Shown: positions 45,221 through 53,890 of the stretch, in pieces
Position numbering within the stretch: the first letter of the stretch is position 1
Layout: the number at the start of each line of letters is the position of its first letter
Assembly (NCBI RefSeq): GCF_023091225.1
Contig: NZ_JAHWXM010000001.1
Span: 620,001-684,000 of the forward strand
Direction: 5' to 3'
Length of the DNA stretch: 64,000 bases
Source of the DNA: Microbacterium galbinum
Lineage (GTDB): Bacteria > Actinomycetota > Actinomycetes > Actinomycetales > Microbacteriaceae
Position numbers and translations under genes: made by a program
Notes under the pieces: model-generated
Database searches by the model: none
What the model saw: only the letters and a program-made list of their open reading frames with translations
What the model was told of the DNA's origin: nothing

Positions 45221-47709
45221 CTCTGCGCCGCCCGCACGCGGATCTCGCGGGCGAGGTGATCGCGCTGCTCGAGGACGAGTCGGCGCAGCGCAGCGGGCGC
45301 CTCCGCGTTCTCGGCCAACCAGGCGTCGGCCGCGTCGGTGCTGTCCGACGAGGGGAACAGCCCGAGCACGAGGCGCCGCGCGAGTTCGATGCTGCGGCTC
45401 CGCCACGCGTCGCCGATGCGGCGGAAGTACTCCGCGTCGAAGCCCGCGATGAGATCACGGCGTCCGCCGGCACGGAACCCCCCGATCTCGGCATCGAGGT
45501 GGTCGTTGCTGAGCGAGAGGTCGTTCCACGCCGCCTCCCAGGCCGCAGCACGCACGTCGGCTTCCGGACGGGAGGCCAGCGCGCGACGCGCGGCCGTCCG
45601 GCCGCTTCCGGTGTCATCGCGCTCGAGCTCGGCGGCGATCTCCGCGGCATCGGCGTGCCCGGTGGTCGCCAACGCGGTCAGCAGCTGCCAACGGAGGTCG
45701 GGGTCGACGACGAGGCCGTCGGGCACGTGCCCGCCCAGCAGTTCCCGCACCTGCTCGGCATGGTGGTCGTCGTACGCGGATGCCCCGGCGAAGGCGCGCG
45801 CCCACGACAGCTGTGCATCGCTGCCGGCATCCGCGTCCCACACGGCGACGAGCGACGCCGCGAGCCAGGACCGCTGCTCCGCGTCGCGATCCGCGTCCGC
45901 GACGAAGCGGCGGATCGCGAACGCGGCGTTGGCGAGGACGCCGGTGAGGAGCCCGCTGTTGGATTCGAGCGGTGCGTGCGCGCGCACGATGCCGAGATAC
46001 CGCCGGGGATCGAGATCGCCGTCGCGGGTGGCGTTCCACAGCGACGACCAGACGAGTGCACGCGCGAGCGGGTCGTCGATCGCCGACAGCGACTCCTCGA
46101 CGGCGGTGAGTGAGCGCTCATCCAGACGCGCTTTCGCATAGGTCAGGTCGTCGTCGTTCAGCAGAACGAGATCCGCCTCGGGGACGACGATCGACGTGCG
46201 CTCCTCGCTGATGTCGACGGCGATCTGCTCGCGACGCACGAGCCGCTCCCCCTCGCGGGCGTACAGACCGATGCGCAGGCGGTGCGGACGCGGGTCGGTC
46301 TGCACGAGCACACGGGTTGCGGCATCCGCATCGTCCGTCTCCTCCAGCCACAGCGTCGACATGCCCGTCGTCTCCAGCCACGCCCGGGACCACTCGCCCA
46401 TGTCTCGACCCGAGACGGCGCTCAGCTGCACGAGCAGGTCGTCGAGCGTCGTATTGCCGAACGCGTGGGCCGCGAAGTAGCGGCGGGCTCCTTCGAAGAA
46501 CGCGTCCTCGCCCACGAAGGCGACGAGCTGCTTGAGGACAGACGCGCCCTTCGCATACGTGATGCCGTCGAAGTTGAGCTTGGCGGCCTCGAGATCGGTG
46601 ATGTCGGCGACGATCGGATGCGTCGTCGGCAGCTGATCCTGCTGGTAGGCCCAGGCCTTGCGCCGGGCCGCGAACGTCACCCAGGCATCGGTGTAACGGG
46701 TCACGGCGGCCGAGGCATGGGCACCCATGTAGTCGGCGAAGGACTCCTTGAGCCAGAGGTCGTCCCACCAGCGCATCGTCACGAGGTCGCCGAACCACAT
46801 GTGCGCCATCTCGTGGAGGATCGTGTTCGCTCGTGCCGCGCGCTGGGCATCGGTCGCCGCGCCGCGGGAGAGGTACGCCTCGGTGAAGGTGACCAGCCCC
46901 GGGTTCTCCATCGCCCCGAGGTTGTACTCGGGCACGAAGATCTGGTCGTACTTGCCCCAGGGATACGGATAGGCGAACGCCTCCGCGAAGAAGTCCAGAC
47001 CCTGACGGGTGACCTCGAGGATCTCCTCCGCCTCCAGGTACTGGGCGAGTGATCGGCGGGCGAACACCCCGAGCGCGATGCGCGGGTCGCCGCCCTGCCA
47101 CTCCCCGTCGACACGCGTGTAGGGACCCGCAGCGACCGAGGTGATGTAGCTCGAGATCGGCAGCGTCGGAGCGAACTCGACGCGCTGGATGCCGACGCCC
47201 GCCTCGGTGCGCACGGCGGCCTGGTTGGAGAGGACCTCCCAGCCGGCCGGCGCATCGACGACGAAGGTGTACGACGCCTTGATGTCGGGCTGCTCGAAGC
47301 AGGCCATGACCCGGCGCGAGTCCGCCGGTTCGTACTGCGTGTACAGGTAGGTCTCGCCATCGGCGGGATCGTGGAACCGGTGCAGACCTTCGCCCGAACG
47401 GCTGTAGGCACCGACGGCATCGACGACGACCGTGTTCGTGGCCGCGAGACCGCGCAGAGCGATGCGGGCGCCGTCGTACTCGACCTCGACCTCGTCGCCG
47501 TTGACCACGACGCGCTCGACCGACTCCCCGATGAAGTCGAGCCAGGTCTCGGTCGCCGTGGCGTCGAACTCGAGCGTGGTCCGGGAGTGGAAGCCTGTCC
47601 GCGCGCGCTCGGGAGCGCCCGCGAGATCGAGCTCGACACGGATCCGGTGCGCGGTGATCGCGGCGGATCGCGCCGCGGTCTCGTCACGGGTGAGGTTGGC
47701 GGTTTCCAT
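45217..47709 (-). CDS. pepN: Aminopeptidase N (M1 family)
   Basis: A zinc aminopeptidase of 830 residues that removes N-terminal residues from peptides. The exopeptidase motif GAMENPG, the zinc motif HEMAHMW (HExxH) and the distal glutamate in KESFADYMG are in the correct order, followed by a large helical C-terminal domain. ATG 47709 is preceded by GGAGG; the open frame beyond it runs into the divergent marR region. The 105-base gap to marR contains two inverted repeats. Confidence 0.94.
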   Translation of the reverse strand: METANLTRDETAARSAAITAHRIRVELDLAGAPERARTGFHSRTTLEFDATATETWLDFIGESVERVVVNGDEVEVEYDGARIALRGLAATNTVVVDAVGAYSRSGEGLHRFHDPADGETYLYTQYEPADSRRVMACFEQPDIKASYTFVVDAPAGWEVLSNQAAVRTEAGVGIQRVEFAPTLPISSYITSVAAGPYTRVDGEWQGGDPRIALGVFARRSLAQYLEAEEILEVTRQGLDFFAEAFAYPYPWGKYDQIFVPEYNLGAMENPGLVTFTEAYLSRGAATDAQRAARANTILHEMAHMWFGDLVTMRWWDDLWLKESFADYMGAHASAAVTRYTDAWVTFAARRKAWAYQQDQLPTTHPIVADITDLEAAKLNFDGITYAKGASVLKQLVAFVGEDAFFEGARRYFAAHAFGNTTLDDLLVQLSAVSGRDMGEWSRAWLETTGMSTLWLEETDDADAATRVLVQTDPRPHRLRIGLYAREGERLVRREQIAVDISEERTSIVVPEADLVLLNDDDLTYAKARLDERSLTAVEESLSAIDDPLARALVWSSLWNATRDGDLDPRRYLGIVRAHAPLESNSGLLTGVLANAAFAIRRFVADADRDAEQRSWLAASLVAVWDADAGSDAQLSWARAFAGASAYDDHHAEQVRELLGGHVPDGLVVDPDLRWQLLTALATTGHADAAEIAAELERDDTGSGRTAARRALASRPEADVRAAAWEAAWNDLSLSNDHLDAEIGGFRAGGRRDLIAGFDAEYFRRIGDAWRSRSIELARRLVLGLFPSSDSTDAADAWLAENAEAPAALRRLVLEQRDHLAREIRVRAAQS

Positions 47710-47760
47710 CCCTCCATCCTCCCATCCGCACCGTCGGGGTGCAGGCCATCCCGTGAGTAT

Positions 47761-47803
47761 GTTGCGGAATGCAACACGTCGGCGTAGCGTTGCATCAAGC
47801 AAC
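47761..47803. promoter_or_regulatory. Two GTTGC-N5-GCAAC operators for MarR
   Basis: GTTGC-N5-GCAAC occurs twice with identical spacing, at 47761-47775 and 47789-47803, 28 bases apart start to start. The first extends to TGTTGC/GCAACA. They lie just upstream of marR and between it and divergent pepN, so two MarR dimers on about the same helix face (2.7 turns) may repress marR and perhaps pepN. Confidence 0.72.
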
Positions 47804-47814
47804 AGGAGGGTGAG

Positions 47815-48246
47815 ATGGACAAGGAACGTCAGGACCACAGCATGAGCGTGCTCCGCTCTCTCGTCGCGATCACCCGCCGCGGCCTCGCCGACGCGCGCGA
47901 CGAGGAGACTCCCCTCTCGATGACCGAGCAGTCGATCATGATGGCGATCGCCGAGCAGCCCGGCATCCGTTCCACCGATATCGCCCGCATGTTCCGCCTC
48001 AACCGATCGACGGTCTCACGCCAGCTCGCAGCGCTGATCCGTCTCGGACTCGTCCGCGAGACGCCGAACGACACCGGACGCGGACGCCCGCTCGAGCTCA
48101 CGGAGGACGGCGCAGATGCCTTCCACCGTGCGCTCACGTCGCTCCAGCGGATCGTCGAGGCGCACCTCGCTCCGTGGTCCGACGGTGAGGTCGCCCGCTT
48201 CGCGCACGATCTCGAAAGGTTCGACCGCACCGCCGACGCGTCCTGA
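47815..48246 (+). CDS. MarR-family transcriptional regulator
   Basis: A 143-residue regulator with a winged helix-turn-helix (GIRSTDIARMFRLNRSTVSR, then LVRETPNDTGRGRPLELTE for the wing). ATG 47815 has a strong AGGAGGG. Two matching inverted repeats precede the gene, so it probably represses itself. It lies 55 bases upstream of a hydroxyacyl-CoA dehydrogenase, likely in the same unit, which hints that it senses an acyl or aromatic compound. Confidence 0.92.
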   Translation: MDKERQDHSMSVLRSLVAITRRGLADARDEETPLSMTEQSIMMAIAEQPGIRSTDIARMFRLNRSTVSRQLAALIRLGLVRETPNDTGRGRPLELTEDGADAFHRALTSLQRIVEAHLAPWSDGEVARFAHDLERFDRTADAS

Positions 48247-48301
48247 CCCGGACGCGTCGTCCCCGAGAACGGCCCACGAGGCCGCAGAAGAAGGAAGAGA
48301 A

Positions 48302-49159
48302 ATGAAGAACATCACCGTCCTGGGCACCGGCGTCCTCGGATCGCAGATCGCGTTCCAGACCGCGTTCCATGGATTCGACGTCACCGCTTACGACATCGAC
48401 GATGCGGCCCTCGAGCGGGCCGGCGAGCGATTCCGCGGACTGGCCGCGCGGTACGTCGCGGATTCGGTGAAGGGCGCAGCCGACGGCGGCGCGGACGCGG
48501 CCATCCCGCGGATCCGTCTGACCACCGATCTGGAAGACGCCGTCGCCGCAGCCGACCTCGTGATCGAGGCCGTTCCCGAGAACCTCGAGCTCAAGCAGGG
48601 CATCTACCGGCGCATGGCGGAGGCCGCACCGTCGTCGACCGTCTTCGCGACCAACTCGTCGACCCTTCTCCCGAGCGCGCTCGCCGATTCGACGGGGCGC
48701 CCCGATCGCTTCCTCGCCCTGCACTTCGCCAACGAGATCTGGTCGCACAACACGGCAGAGGTGATGGGCACTCCCTCCACCGACCCGGCGGTGTATGCCG
48801 AGGTCGTCGAATTCGCACGCCGCATCGGCATGGTGCCGATCGAGATCAAGAAGGAGAAGGCGGGTTACCTCCTCAACTCCCTCCTCGTGCCCTTCCTCCA
48901 GGCTGCGGGCGAGCTGCTCGTCGACGGCATCGCGGAGCCGGAGGCGATCGACGCCACGTGGCGCATCGGCACCGGAGCACCCGCCGGCCCCTTCGAGATC
49001 TACGACATCGTCGGACTCACGACCGCCTACAACATCTCGCGGATGGGCGACGCGAAGCAGCAGGCATTCGCCGACCTCATCAAGGAGCGCTACATCGACC
49101 AGGGCAAGCTCGGCGTGGCCACGGGTGAGGGCTTCTACACCTACCCTCGCGAGAGCTGA
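48302..49159 (+). CDS. 3-hydroxyacyl-CoA dehydrogenase
   Basis: A single-unit NAD-dependent 3-hydroxyacyl-CoA (3-hydroxybutyryl-CoA type) dehydrogenase of 285 residues. The Rossmann loop ITVLGTGVLGSQIAFQTA is at the N-terminus, with EAVPENLELKQGIYRRM and NSSTLLPSALADST later, and a helical C-terminal domain. ATG 48302 follows GAAGGAAGAGA; the open frame upstream overlaps marR. It ends one base before topoisomerase IB, which converges on it. Substrate chain length is not visible. Confidence 0.9.
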   Translation: MKNITVLGTGVLGSQIAFQTAFHGFDVTAYDIDDAALERAGERFRGLAARYVADSVKGAADGGADAAIPRIRLTTDLEDAVAAADLVIEAVPENLELKQGIYRRMAEAAPSSTVFATNSSTLLPSALADSTGRPDRFLALHFANEIWSHNTAEVMGTPSTDPAVYAEVVEFARRIGMVPIEIKKEKAGYLLNSLLVPFLQAAGELLVDGIAEPEAIDATWRIGTGAPAGPFEIYDIVGLTTAYNISRMGDAKQQAFADLIKERYIDQGKLGVATGEGFYTYPRES

Positions 49160-50137
49160 TCAGCGACGCCGCCTCGTGTCGCCCAGAAGACGGCGGATCG
49201 CGGTCTCCGGGGCGACCGAGAGGTCGAGCGTCTTCCCGCGGGAGTACAGCTTGAAGACGCGGGGATCGATGTAACTGCCCCGGGCGACCGCGACCGTATT
49301 GCCGAGCGCCGAGGCCGTGGCCTGTACGGCGAGGCGCTCGGCGCGCTCGCGATCCCGACGCGAGTCGAGCGGGCCGATGCGCGCGAGGGCGTCGGCCGCG
49401 AGGATCGTGCCGTGGAGGGTGCGGAAGTCCTTCGCCGTGAACGCGTCGCCCGTGACGTCCTTGAGGTAGCGGTTCACCTCGGCGGGCGTGATCTTCACGC
49501 GCCGGCGTCCCCGCCGATACGCGAGGAGCGGCGCCCGGTCCGGGCCGGCGGCCAGATCGTCGAGCACGGCCGCGAGCACGTCGTCGGTGATCTCGATCGC
49601 CGCGGTCTGCCCGCTCTTCGCCGGGAACGAGAGCGACACGACGTTCCCCTCGACGTGCACGTCACGGCGGCGCAGCGTCGTCAGGCCGCGGCTGCCGTGG
49701 CGCACGAGGTAGCGCTCCGACCCGATCCGGAGGGCTCCGTCATCGAGCAACCGGAATGCGGTGGCCAGCACCTTCTCGCGGGAGAGGGTCTCGTGCTGCA
49801 ATGCTCGGGTGACCCGCCCCCGCGCATGCGGAAGGGCTTCGGCGAGGGCCAGCGCGCGGCCGAACTTGTGGCGGTCCCGTTTGACCCGCCAGAGCGGGTG
49901 GTACAGGTACTGCTTGCGCCCCGCTCCGTCGACGCCGACGGCCTGGATGTGCGCGAGCGGGTCCGCGGCGATCCAGACGTCCGTCCACGCCGGCGGGATG
50001 ACCAGGTCGTGGATGCGCTCCCGATCGGCCTCCTGTACGGCGTCACCGCCCTTGTCGACATAACGGAAGCCGGATCCCGATCGGATCCTTCGGAAGCCGA
50101 GGTCTTCACCGGGGATCACGCGCACGAGAGCTGCCAT
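49160..50137 (-). CDS. DNA topoisomerase IB
   Basis: A 325-residue poxvirus-type topoisomerase IB, which relaxes supercoils through a tyrosine intermediate. The catalytic-domain pieces LRIGSERYLVRHGSRGLTTL and DFRTLHGTILAADAL are visible, with the catalytic tyrosine most likely in RGSYIDPRVF. Such enzymes occur in some actinobacteria beside the essential type IA and gyrase enzymes. ATG 50137 reads MAALVRVIPGEDLGFRR. The plus-strand open frame over this gene is a shadow. Confidence 0.93.
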   Translation of the reverse strand: MAALVRVIPGEDLGFRRIRSGSGFRYVDKGGDAVQEADRERIHDLVIPPAWTDVWIAADPLAHIQAVGVDGAGRKQYLYHPLWRVKRDRHKFGRALALAEALPHARGRVTRALQHETLSREKVLATAFRLLDDGALRIGSERYLVRHGSRGLTTLRRRDVHVEGNVVSLSFPAKSGQTAAIEITDDVLAAVLDDLAAGPDRAPLLAYRRGRRRVKITPAEVNRYLKDVTGDAFTAKDFRTLHGTILAADALARIGPLDSRRDRERAERLAVQATASALGNTVAVARGSYIDPRVFKLYSRGKTLDLSVAPETAIRRLLGDTRRRR

Positions 50138-50275
50138 GCCAGCACTCTGCCCGCCGGCACCCGATCCGAGAAGGGGCTGGTCACGTTCGCGTGCGCTCTG
50201 CTAGGTCCGGCGGGCATGGGGAGGAATACCCAACCGGATTGTCGCGCGCTGCGGGTTTCTGCCATCATCGCCAGC

Positions 50276-51280
50276 ATGGGCCTGTCACTCGATGAATTCC
50301 GTTCGTACCTCCTGAATGCGCAGGCGCGCCAGTCGTTGGGCATCCAGCTCTCGGATGCCGAGGCCCAGCAGGTCGTCGCCGATCCCCAGGCCAGCCAGAG
50401 CTGGTACGGGTACTGGCAGTCGATCAGTCAGCCCGCTCCCCCGGCGCCCGAGGCCGCGGCCCCCGCGCCGACAGCCGCACACGAGGCTGCACCCGCGCCT
50501 TCTGCCACGCCCGACGGGTATACCGGCGCACCGGTCGGCGGCTTCGCCGCGGCTCCCCCGCCTGCCGCTCCGCCCGCGGAGCCGTCGCCGCCCGTCGATC
50601 AGGCACCGGCATCCGATGCCCCGACCGCCGCATACGGAGCCGCGCCCGCTGCGTTCGCCGCGCCGGCCGCCTTCGCCGCGACCGCGCCGCACGACGGCCC
50701 GACGGGCGCGCCCTACGGCGGGACCGGGGATCCGTACGCTGCGACCACACCGTACGGAACGCCGGGAGGGGAAGCCCCCGCCAAGAAGAAGCGAACCGGC
50801 CTGTGGGTCACCCTCTCGATCGTGGGCGCCCTCGTGATCGCCGCGATCATCGTCGTCGTGATCGCGTTCACGACCGCGCGCCACTGGACCAAGACCGATG
50901 TCGCCGAGAAGCCCGAGACGTTCCACACCGAGGAGTACGAGACGGGCCTCTACAACGTCGCTGACGACGGCGTGAGCCCGTGCACGGTCAACCAGGACTG
51001 GACCGACTGCATCGGCCTCATGGAGGCGCAGTACGCCGGCGCCTGCGCCGATGTCGAGCTGACGGGTGCGGCGACACTGCTCTGCACGCAGCACCGCACC
51101 GAGATCGACCGGATGCGCGGCCTCGACCAGGAGGGCATGTACGTCTCGTCGCTCGGGTCGTTCGGGCATCTGACGAAGACCGCGGAGACCGCGACCCGCG
51201 AGGTGTCGAACGATGACTACGAGCCCGCCGTCACCCACGAGGCGGTCTGCTACCTCGAGTTCATCGGGGAGTGCGAGTAG
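50276..51280 (+). CDS. Pro/Ala-rich single-pass membrane protein of unknown function
   Basis: I do not recognise this gene. The 334-residue product has a short N-terminal helix pair (MGLSLDEFRSYLLNAQARQS), a long low-complexity linker rich in Pro and Ala (about residues 52-160), a membrane helix near 173-195 (LWVTLSIVGALVIAAIIVVV), and an extracellular domain with five cysteines, two in PCTVNQDWTDC, that may form disulfides. Start ATG 50276 fits best; the frame continues far upstream over the topoisomerase shadow. Confidence 0.8.
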   Translation: MGLSLDEFRSYLLNAQARQSLGIQLSDAEAQQVVADPQASQSWYGYWQSISQPAPPAPEAAAPAPTAAHEAAPAPSATPDGYTGAPVGGFAAAPPPAAPPAEPSPPVDQAPASDAPTAAYGAAPAAFAAPAAFAATAPHDGPTGAPYGGTGDPYAATTPYGTPGGEAPAKKKRTGLWVTLSIVGALVIAAIIVVVIAFTTARHWTKTDVAEKPETFHTEEYETGLYNVADDGVSPCTVNQDWTDCIGLMEAQYAGACADVELTGAATLLCTQHRTEIDRMRGLDQEGMYVSSLGSFGHLTKTAETATREVSNDDYEPAVTHEAVCYLEFIGECE

Positions 51281-51314
51281 GCCCTCCAGGGCCCGCTCCC
51301 CGCGGGCAAAGCAA

Positions 51315-51352
51315 GAGGCCCGGGTTCCGCATCTCGCGGAATTCCGGGCCTC
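51315..51352. terminator. Hairpin after the Pro/Ala-rich protein, toward tRNA-Gln
   Basis: GAGGCCCGG-GTTCCGC (51315-51330) pairs with GCGGAATTCCGGGCCTC (51336-51352) apart from one bulge, with a 5-base loop and the T-rich TTCGTCTTG after it. It separates the plus-strand gene from the converging tRNA-Gln. Confidence 0.8.
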
Positions 51353-51361
51353 TTCGTCTTG

Positions 51362-51433
51362 CTGGGGTACCTGGACTCGAACCAAGAACAACGGAACCAG
51401 AAACCGCCGTGTTGCCAATTACACCATACCCCA
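51362..51433 (-). tRNA. tRNA-Gln (CUG)
   Basis: The minus strand folds as a tRNA: acceptor TGGGGTA/TACCCCA, D-arm with GTAATTGGCAACAC, an anticodon loop TTCTGGT (anticodon CUG) and T-arm TTGGTTCGAGTCCAG; the discriminator is G. The stem next to the anticodon loop has one T-T mismatch. It lies downstream of gltX on the same strand. The 320-base gap between coding regions here holds this tRNA, two hairpins and nothing else I can support. Confidence 0.94.
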
Positions 51434-51550
51434 AGGGCGAAACCGGAGCCTCGCACCGAGAGTCAAGCCTACCGGACGGATCGGGAAGCGCCAAATGGAG
51501 CGGCTCGCGCCGCGCGTGTCGCGCTCCCGTGCGCGTGCCCCGAACGCGAA

Positions 51551-51581
51551 GAGGAGGACCACCGCGAACGGGGTCCTCCTC
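51551..51581 (-). terminator. Hairpin terminator after gltX
   Basis: GAGGAGGACC (51551-51560) and GGTCCTCCTC (51572-51581) form perfect 10-base arms with an 11-base loop, 20 bases after the gltX stop on the minus strand. It has no clear T-run. Confidence 0.65.
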
Positions 51582-51601
51582 CAGGCGGTTCGTCGGGCGT
51601 C

Positions 51602-53107
51602 TCAGCCCGCCAGCGTCTCCGACAGCAGACGCAGGCGACGCAGCGTCTCGTCCTTGCCGATCAGCTCCATCGACTCGAAGAGCGGCGGCGACACGCGACG
51701 ACCGGTGATCGCGACGCGCGGCGGGCCGTAGGCGACACGGGGCTTGAGCTCGAGGTTCTCGACGAGCGCCGTCGCCAGGGCATCCTGGATCTTCTCCGGA
51801 GTGAACTCGGTGACGGGCTCCAGCGCCGCGACGCAGGCGTCGAGCACCTCGCCGGCGTTCGCCGGGAGGCCCTTGAGCGCATCGGCCTCGTAGGCGATGT
51901 CGTCGGTGAAGAGGAAGCCGAGCATGCCGGGCACCTCCCCCAGCAACTGCACGCGCTCCTGCACGAGCGGCGCGGCGCGGAACGCCAGCACGAGCTGCTC
52001 ATGGGTCGGCTCGTCGAAGAGCCCGGCCGCGGCGAGATACGGGATCGTGCGCTCGGCGAAGTCCTTCACGTCGAGCATGCGGATGTGGTCGCCGTTGATC
52101 GACTCGGCCTTCTTCTGGTCGAAGCGGGCCGGGTTCGGGTTGACGTTCTCGATGTCGAACGCGGCGATGAACTCGTCGAGCGAGAACACGTCACGATCGT
52201 GACCGATCGACCAGCCGAGCAGGGCGAGGTAGTTGAGGAGACCTTCGTGGATGAAGCCGCGCTCGCGGTGCAGGAACAGGTCGGCCTGCGGGTCGCGCTT
52301 CGAGAGCTTCTTGTTGCCCGTCTCCCCCAGCACGAGCGGCATGTGGGCGAAGCGCGGCACGAACGTCGTGACGCCTGCGTCGATGAGCGCGGCGTAGAGC
52401 GCGAGCTGACGGGCGGTCGAGGGCATGAGGTCTTCGCCGCGCAGCACGTGCGTGATGCCCATGAGCGCGTCATCGACCGGGTTCACGAAGGTGTACAGCG
52501 GGATGCCGTTCGGGCGCACCACGACGAAGTCGGGGAAGGAACCGGCGGGGAAGGTGACCTCTCCGCGGATGAGGTCCACGTACGTGAGGTCTTCATCCGG
52601 CACCTGCAGACGCAGAGCGGGCTGGCGGCCCTCGGCGCGGAAGGCAGCCTTCTGCTCCTCGGTCAGCGTGCGGTCGTAGTTGTCGTATCCGAGCTGCTTC
52701 GCACGACCGTTGGCCTCGTTGCGGGCGTCGATCTCCTCGGCGTTCGAGTAGCTCTCGTAGAGCGCACCCGAGGCGAGGAGCTTGTCGATGACACCCCGGT
52801 AGATGTCGTGTCGCTGCGACTGGCGGTACGGCTCGTGCGGTCCGCCGACCTCGACGCCCTCGTCCCAATCGATCTTCAGCCACGTGAGGGCTTCGACGAG
52901 CTGCCGGAAGCTCTCCTCGCTGTCGCGCGCCGCATCGGTGTCTTCGATGCGGAAGACGAGCTTGCCGCCGTTGTGGCGCGCGTACGCCCAGTTGTAGAGA
53001 GCGGTGCGAACCATGCCGACGTGCGGCAGGCCGGTGGGCGACGGGCAGAAGCGGACGCGGACGTCGGCACCGCTGGCGGTCGTGGTGAGGGGGTGAGGAG
53101 TAGCCAT
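51602..53107 (-). CDS. gltX: Glutamyl-tRNA synthetase
   Basis: GltX charges tRNA-Glu with glutamate. The 501-residue class-I synthetase has the HIGH-type motif [15 protein letters not shown] and the KLSKRDPQA (KMSKS-type) motif. In phyla that lack glutaminyl-tRNA synthetase, such as most actinobacteria, it also charges tRNA-Gln, and amidotransferase GatCAB then makes Gln-tRNA; the tRNA-Gln gene downstream fits that. ATG 53107 follows GAAGGG. It lies 12 bases downstream of the methyltransferase. Confidence 0.96.
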   Translation of the reverse strand: MATPHPLTTTASGADVRVRFCPSPTGLPHVGMVRTALYNWAYARHNGGKLVFRIEDTDAARDSEESFRQLVEALTWLKIDWDEGVEVGGPHEPYRQSQRHDIYRGVIDKLLASGALYESYSNAEEIDARNEANGRAKQLGYDNYDRTLTEEQKAAFRAEGRQPALRLQVPDEDLTYVDLIRGEVTFPAGSFPDFVVVRPNGIPLYTFVNPVDDALMGITHVLRGEDLMPSTARQLALYAALIDAGVTTFVPRFAHMPLVLGETGNKKLSKRDPQADLFLHRERGFIHEGLLNYLALLGWSIGHDRDVFSLDEFIAAFDIENVNPNPARFDQKKAESINGDHIRMLDVKDFAERTIPYLAAAGLFDEPTHEQLVLAFRAAPLVQERVQLLGEVPGMLGFLFTDDIAYEADALKGLPANAGEVLDACVAALEPVTEFTPEKIQDALATALVENLELKPRVAYGPPRVAITGRRVSPPLFESMELIGKDETLRRLRLLSETLAG

Positions 53108-53119
53108 AGCCCTTCGATT

Positions 53120-53890
53120 CTAGAGCGCGCGCCCCACCGCCACTGCCGCCGAATGACGCAGGGGAACCATCCCGCCGCGCGCATGGACGGCACACGCCTC
53201 ATCGAAACCGGATCGGAAGCGCGCACGCTCTTCGCGATCGAGGCTGCGGTAGAACTGGCCCGCCGAGGCGACGCCGCCCTCCGCCGACGTCCACAGGGTC
53301 TCCGGCGCAGCCTCCCACGTCCATGTCTGTTCGATCGTCGACGTGTCCCGCCAACCGGCATCCGTCAGCATCGCGGAGAAGCCCCCGACGGTGCGCTCGA
53401 AGTCCTTGTGCGCCGGAAGCCGCTCGCCAGCGGCAGGCGCCACGCCTGCCCGCTCGCACACCTCGAGCCAGAACCACGACGGAGACGATGTCCAGATCGT
53501 GCCGGCGAGCACACCACCGTGCGACGCCACCCGGGTCATCTCCTGAGCCGATGCTCGCGGATCGACGACATGGTTGAGCACGAAGTTCGCCGTCACCGCA
53601 TCGAACGACGCTGACGCGAACGGGAGTTCGGGGAGCGCCGCGGCGAGGAACGACAGTCCGGGATGGGCGCGCCCGGCGACCTCCCGCATCGTCGACTCGG
53701 GCTCGCAACCGGTCGCCGTCCACCCGGCTCCTGTCGCGCGGGCGACCAGGTCTCCGGTTCCCGCGCCCACGTCGAGCAGCGAGCGTCCCCGAGCCGGCCC
53801 GAGGGCGTCGAGCAGGGTGTCGACCGTGCCCGCGCAGAGCGATGCGTACGAGGTCGCGTACGCCTCCCCCACTCCCGCCCAGGACTTCAC
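53120..53890 (-). CDS. SAM-dependent class I methyltransferase
   Basis: A 256-residue methyltransferase of the UbiE/COQ5-like type. The SAM-binding loop LLDVGAGTGDLVARATGAGW near residue 46 is clear, followed by FDAVTANFVLNHVVDP. The substrate is unknown. The start is the GTG at 53890, which overlaps the MFS stop (GTGA), so the two are coupled; the longer open frame upstream is MFS shadow. It lies directly before gltX, but no functional link is visible. Confidence 0.85.
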   Translation of the reverse strand: MKSWAGVGEAYATSYASLCAGTVDTLLDALGPARGRSLLDVGAGTGDLVARATGAGWTATGCEPESTMREVAGRAHPGLSFLAAALPELPFASASFDAVTANFVLNHVVDPRASAQEMTRVASHGGVLAGTIWTSSPSWFWLEVCERAGVAPAAGERLPAHKDFERTVGGFSAMLTDAGWRDTSTIEQTWTWEAAPETLWTSAEGGVASAGQFYRSLDREERARFRSGFDEACAVHARGGMVPLRHSAAVAVGRAL

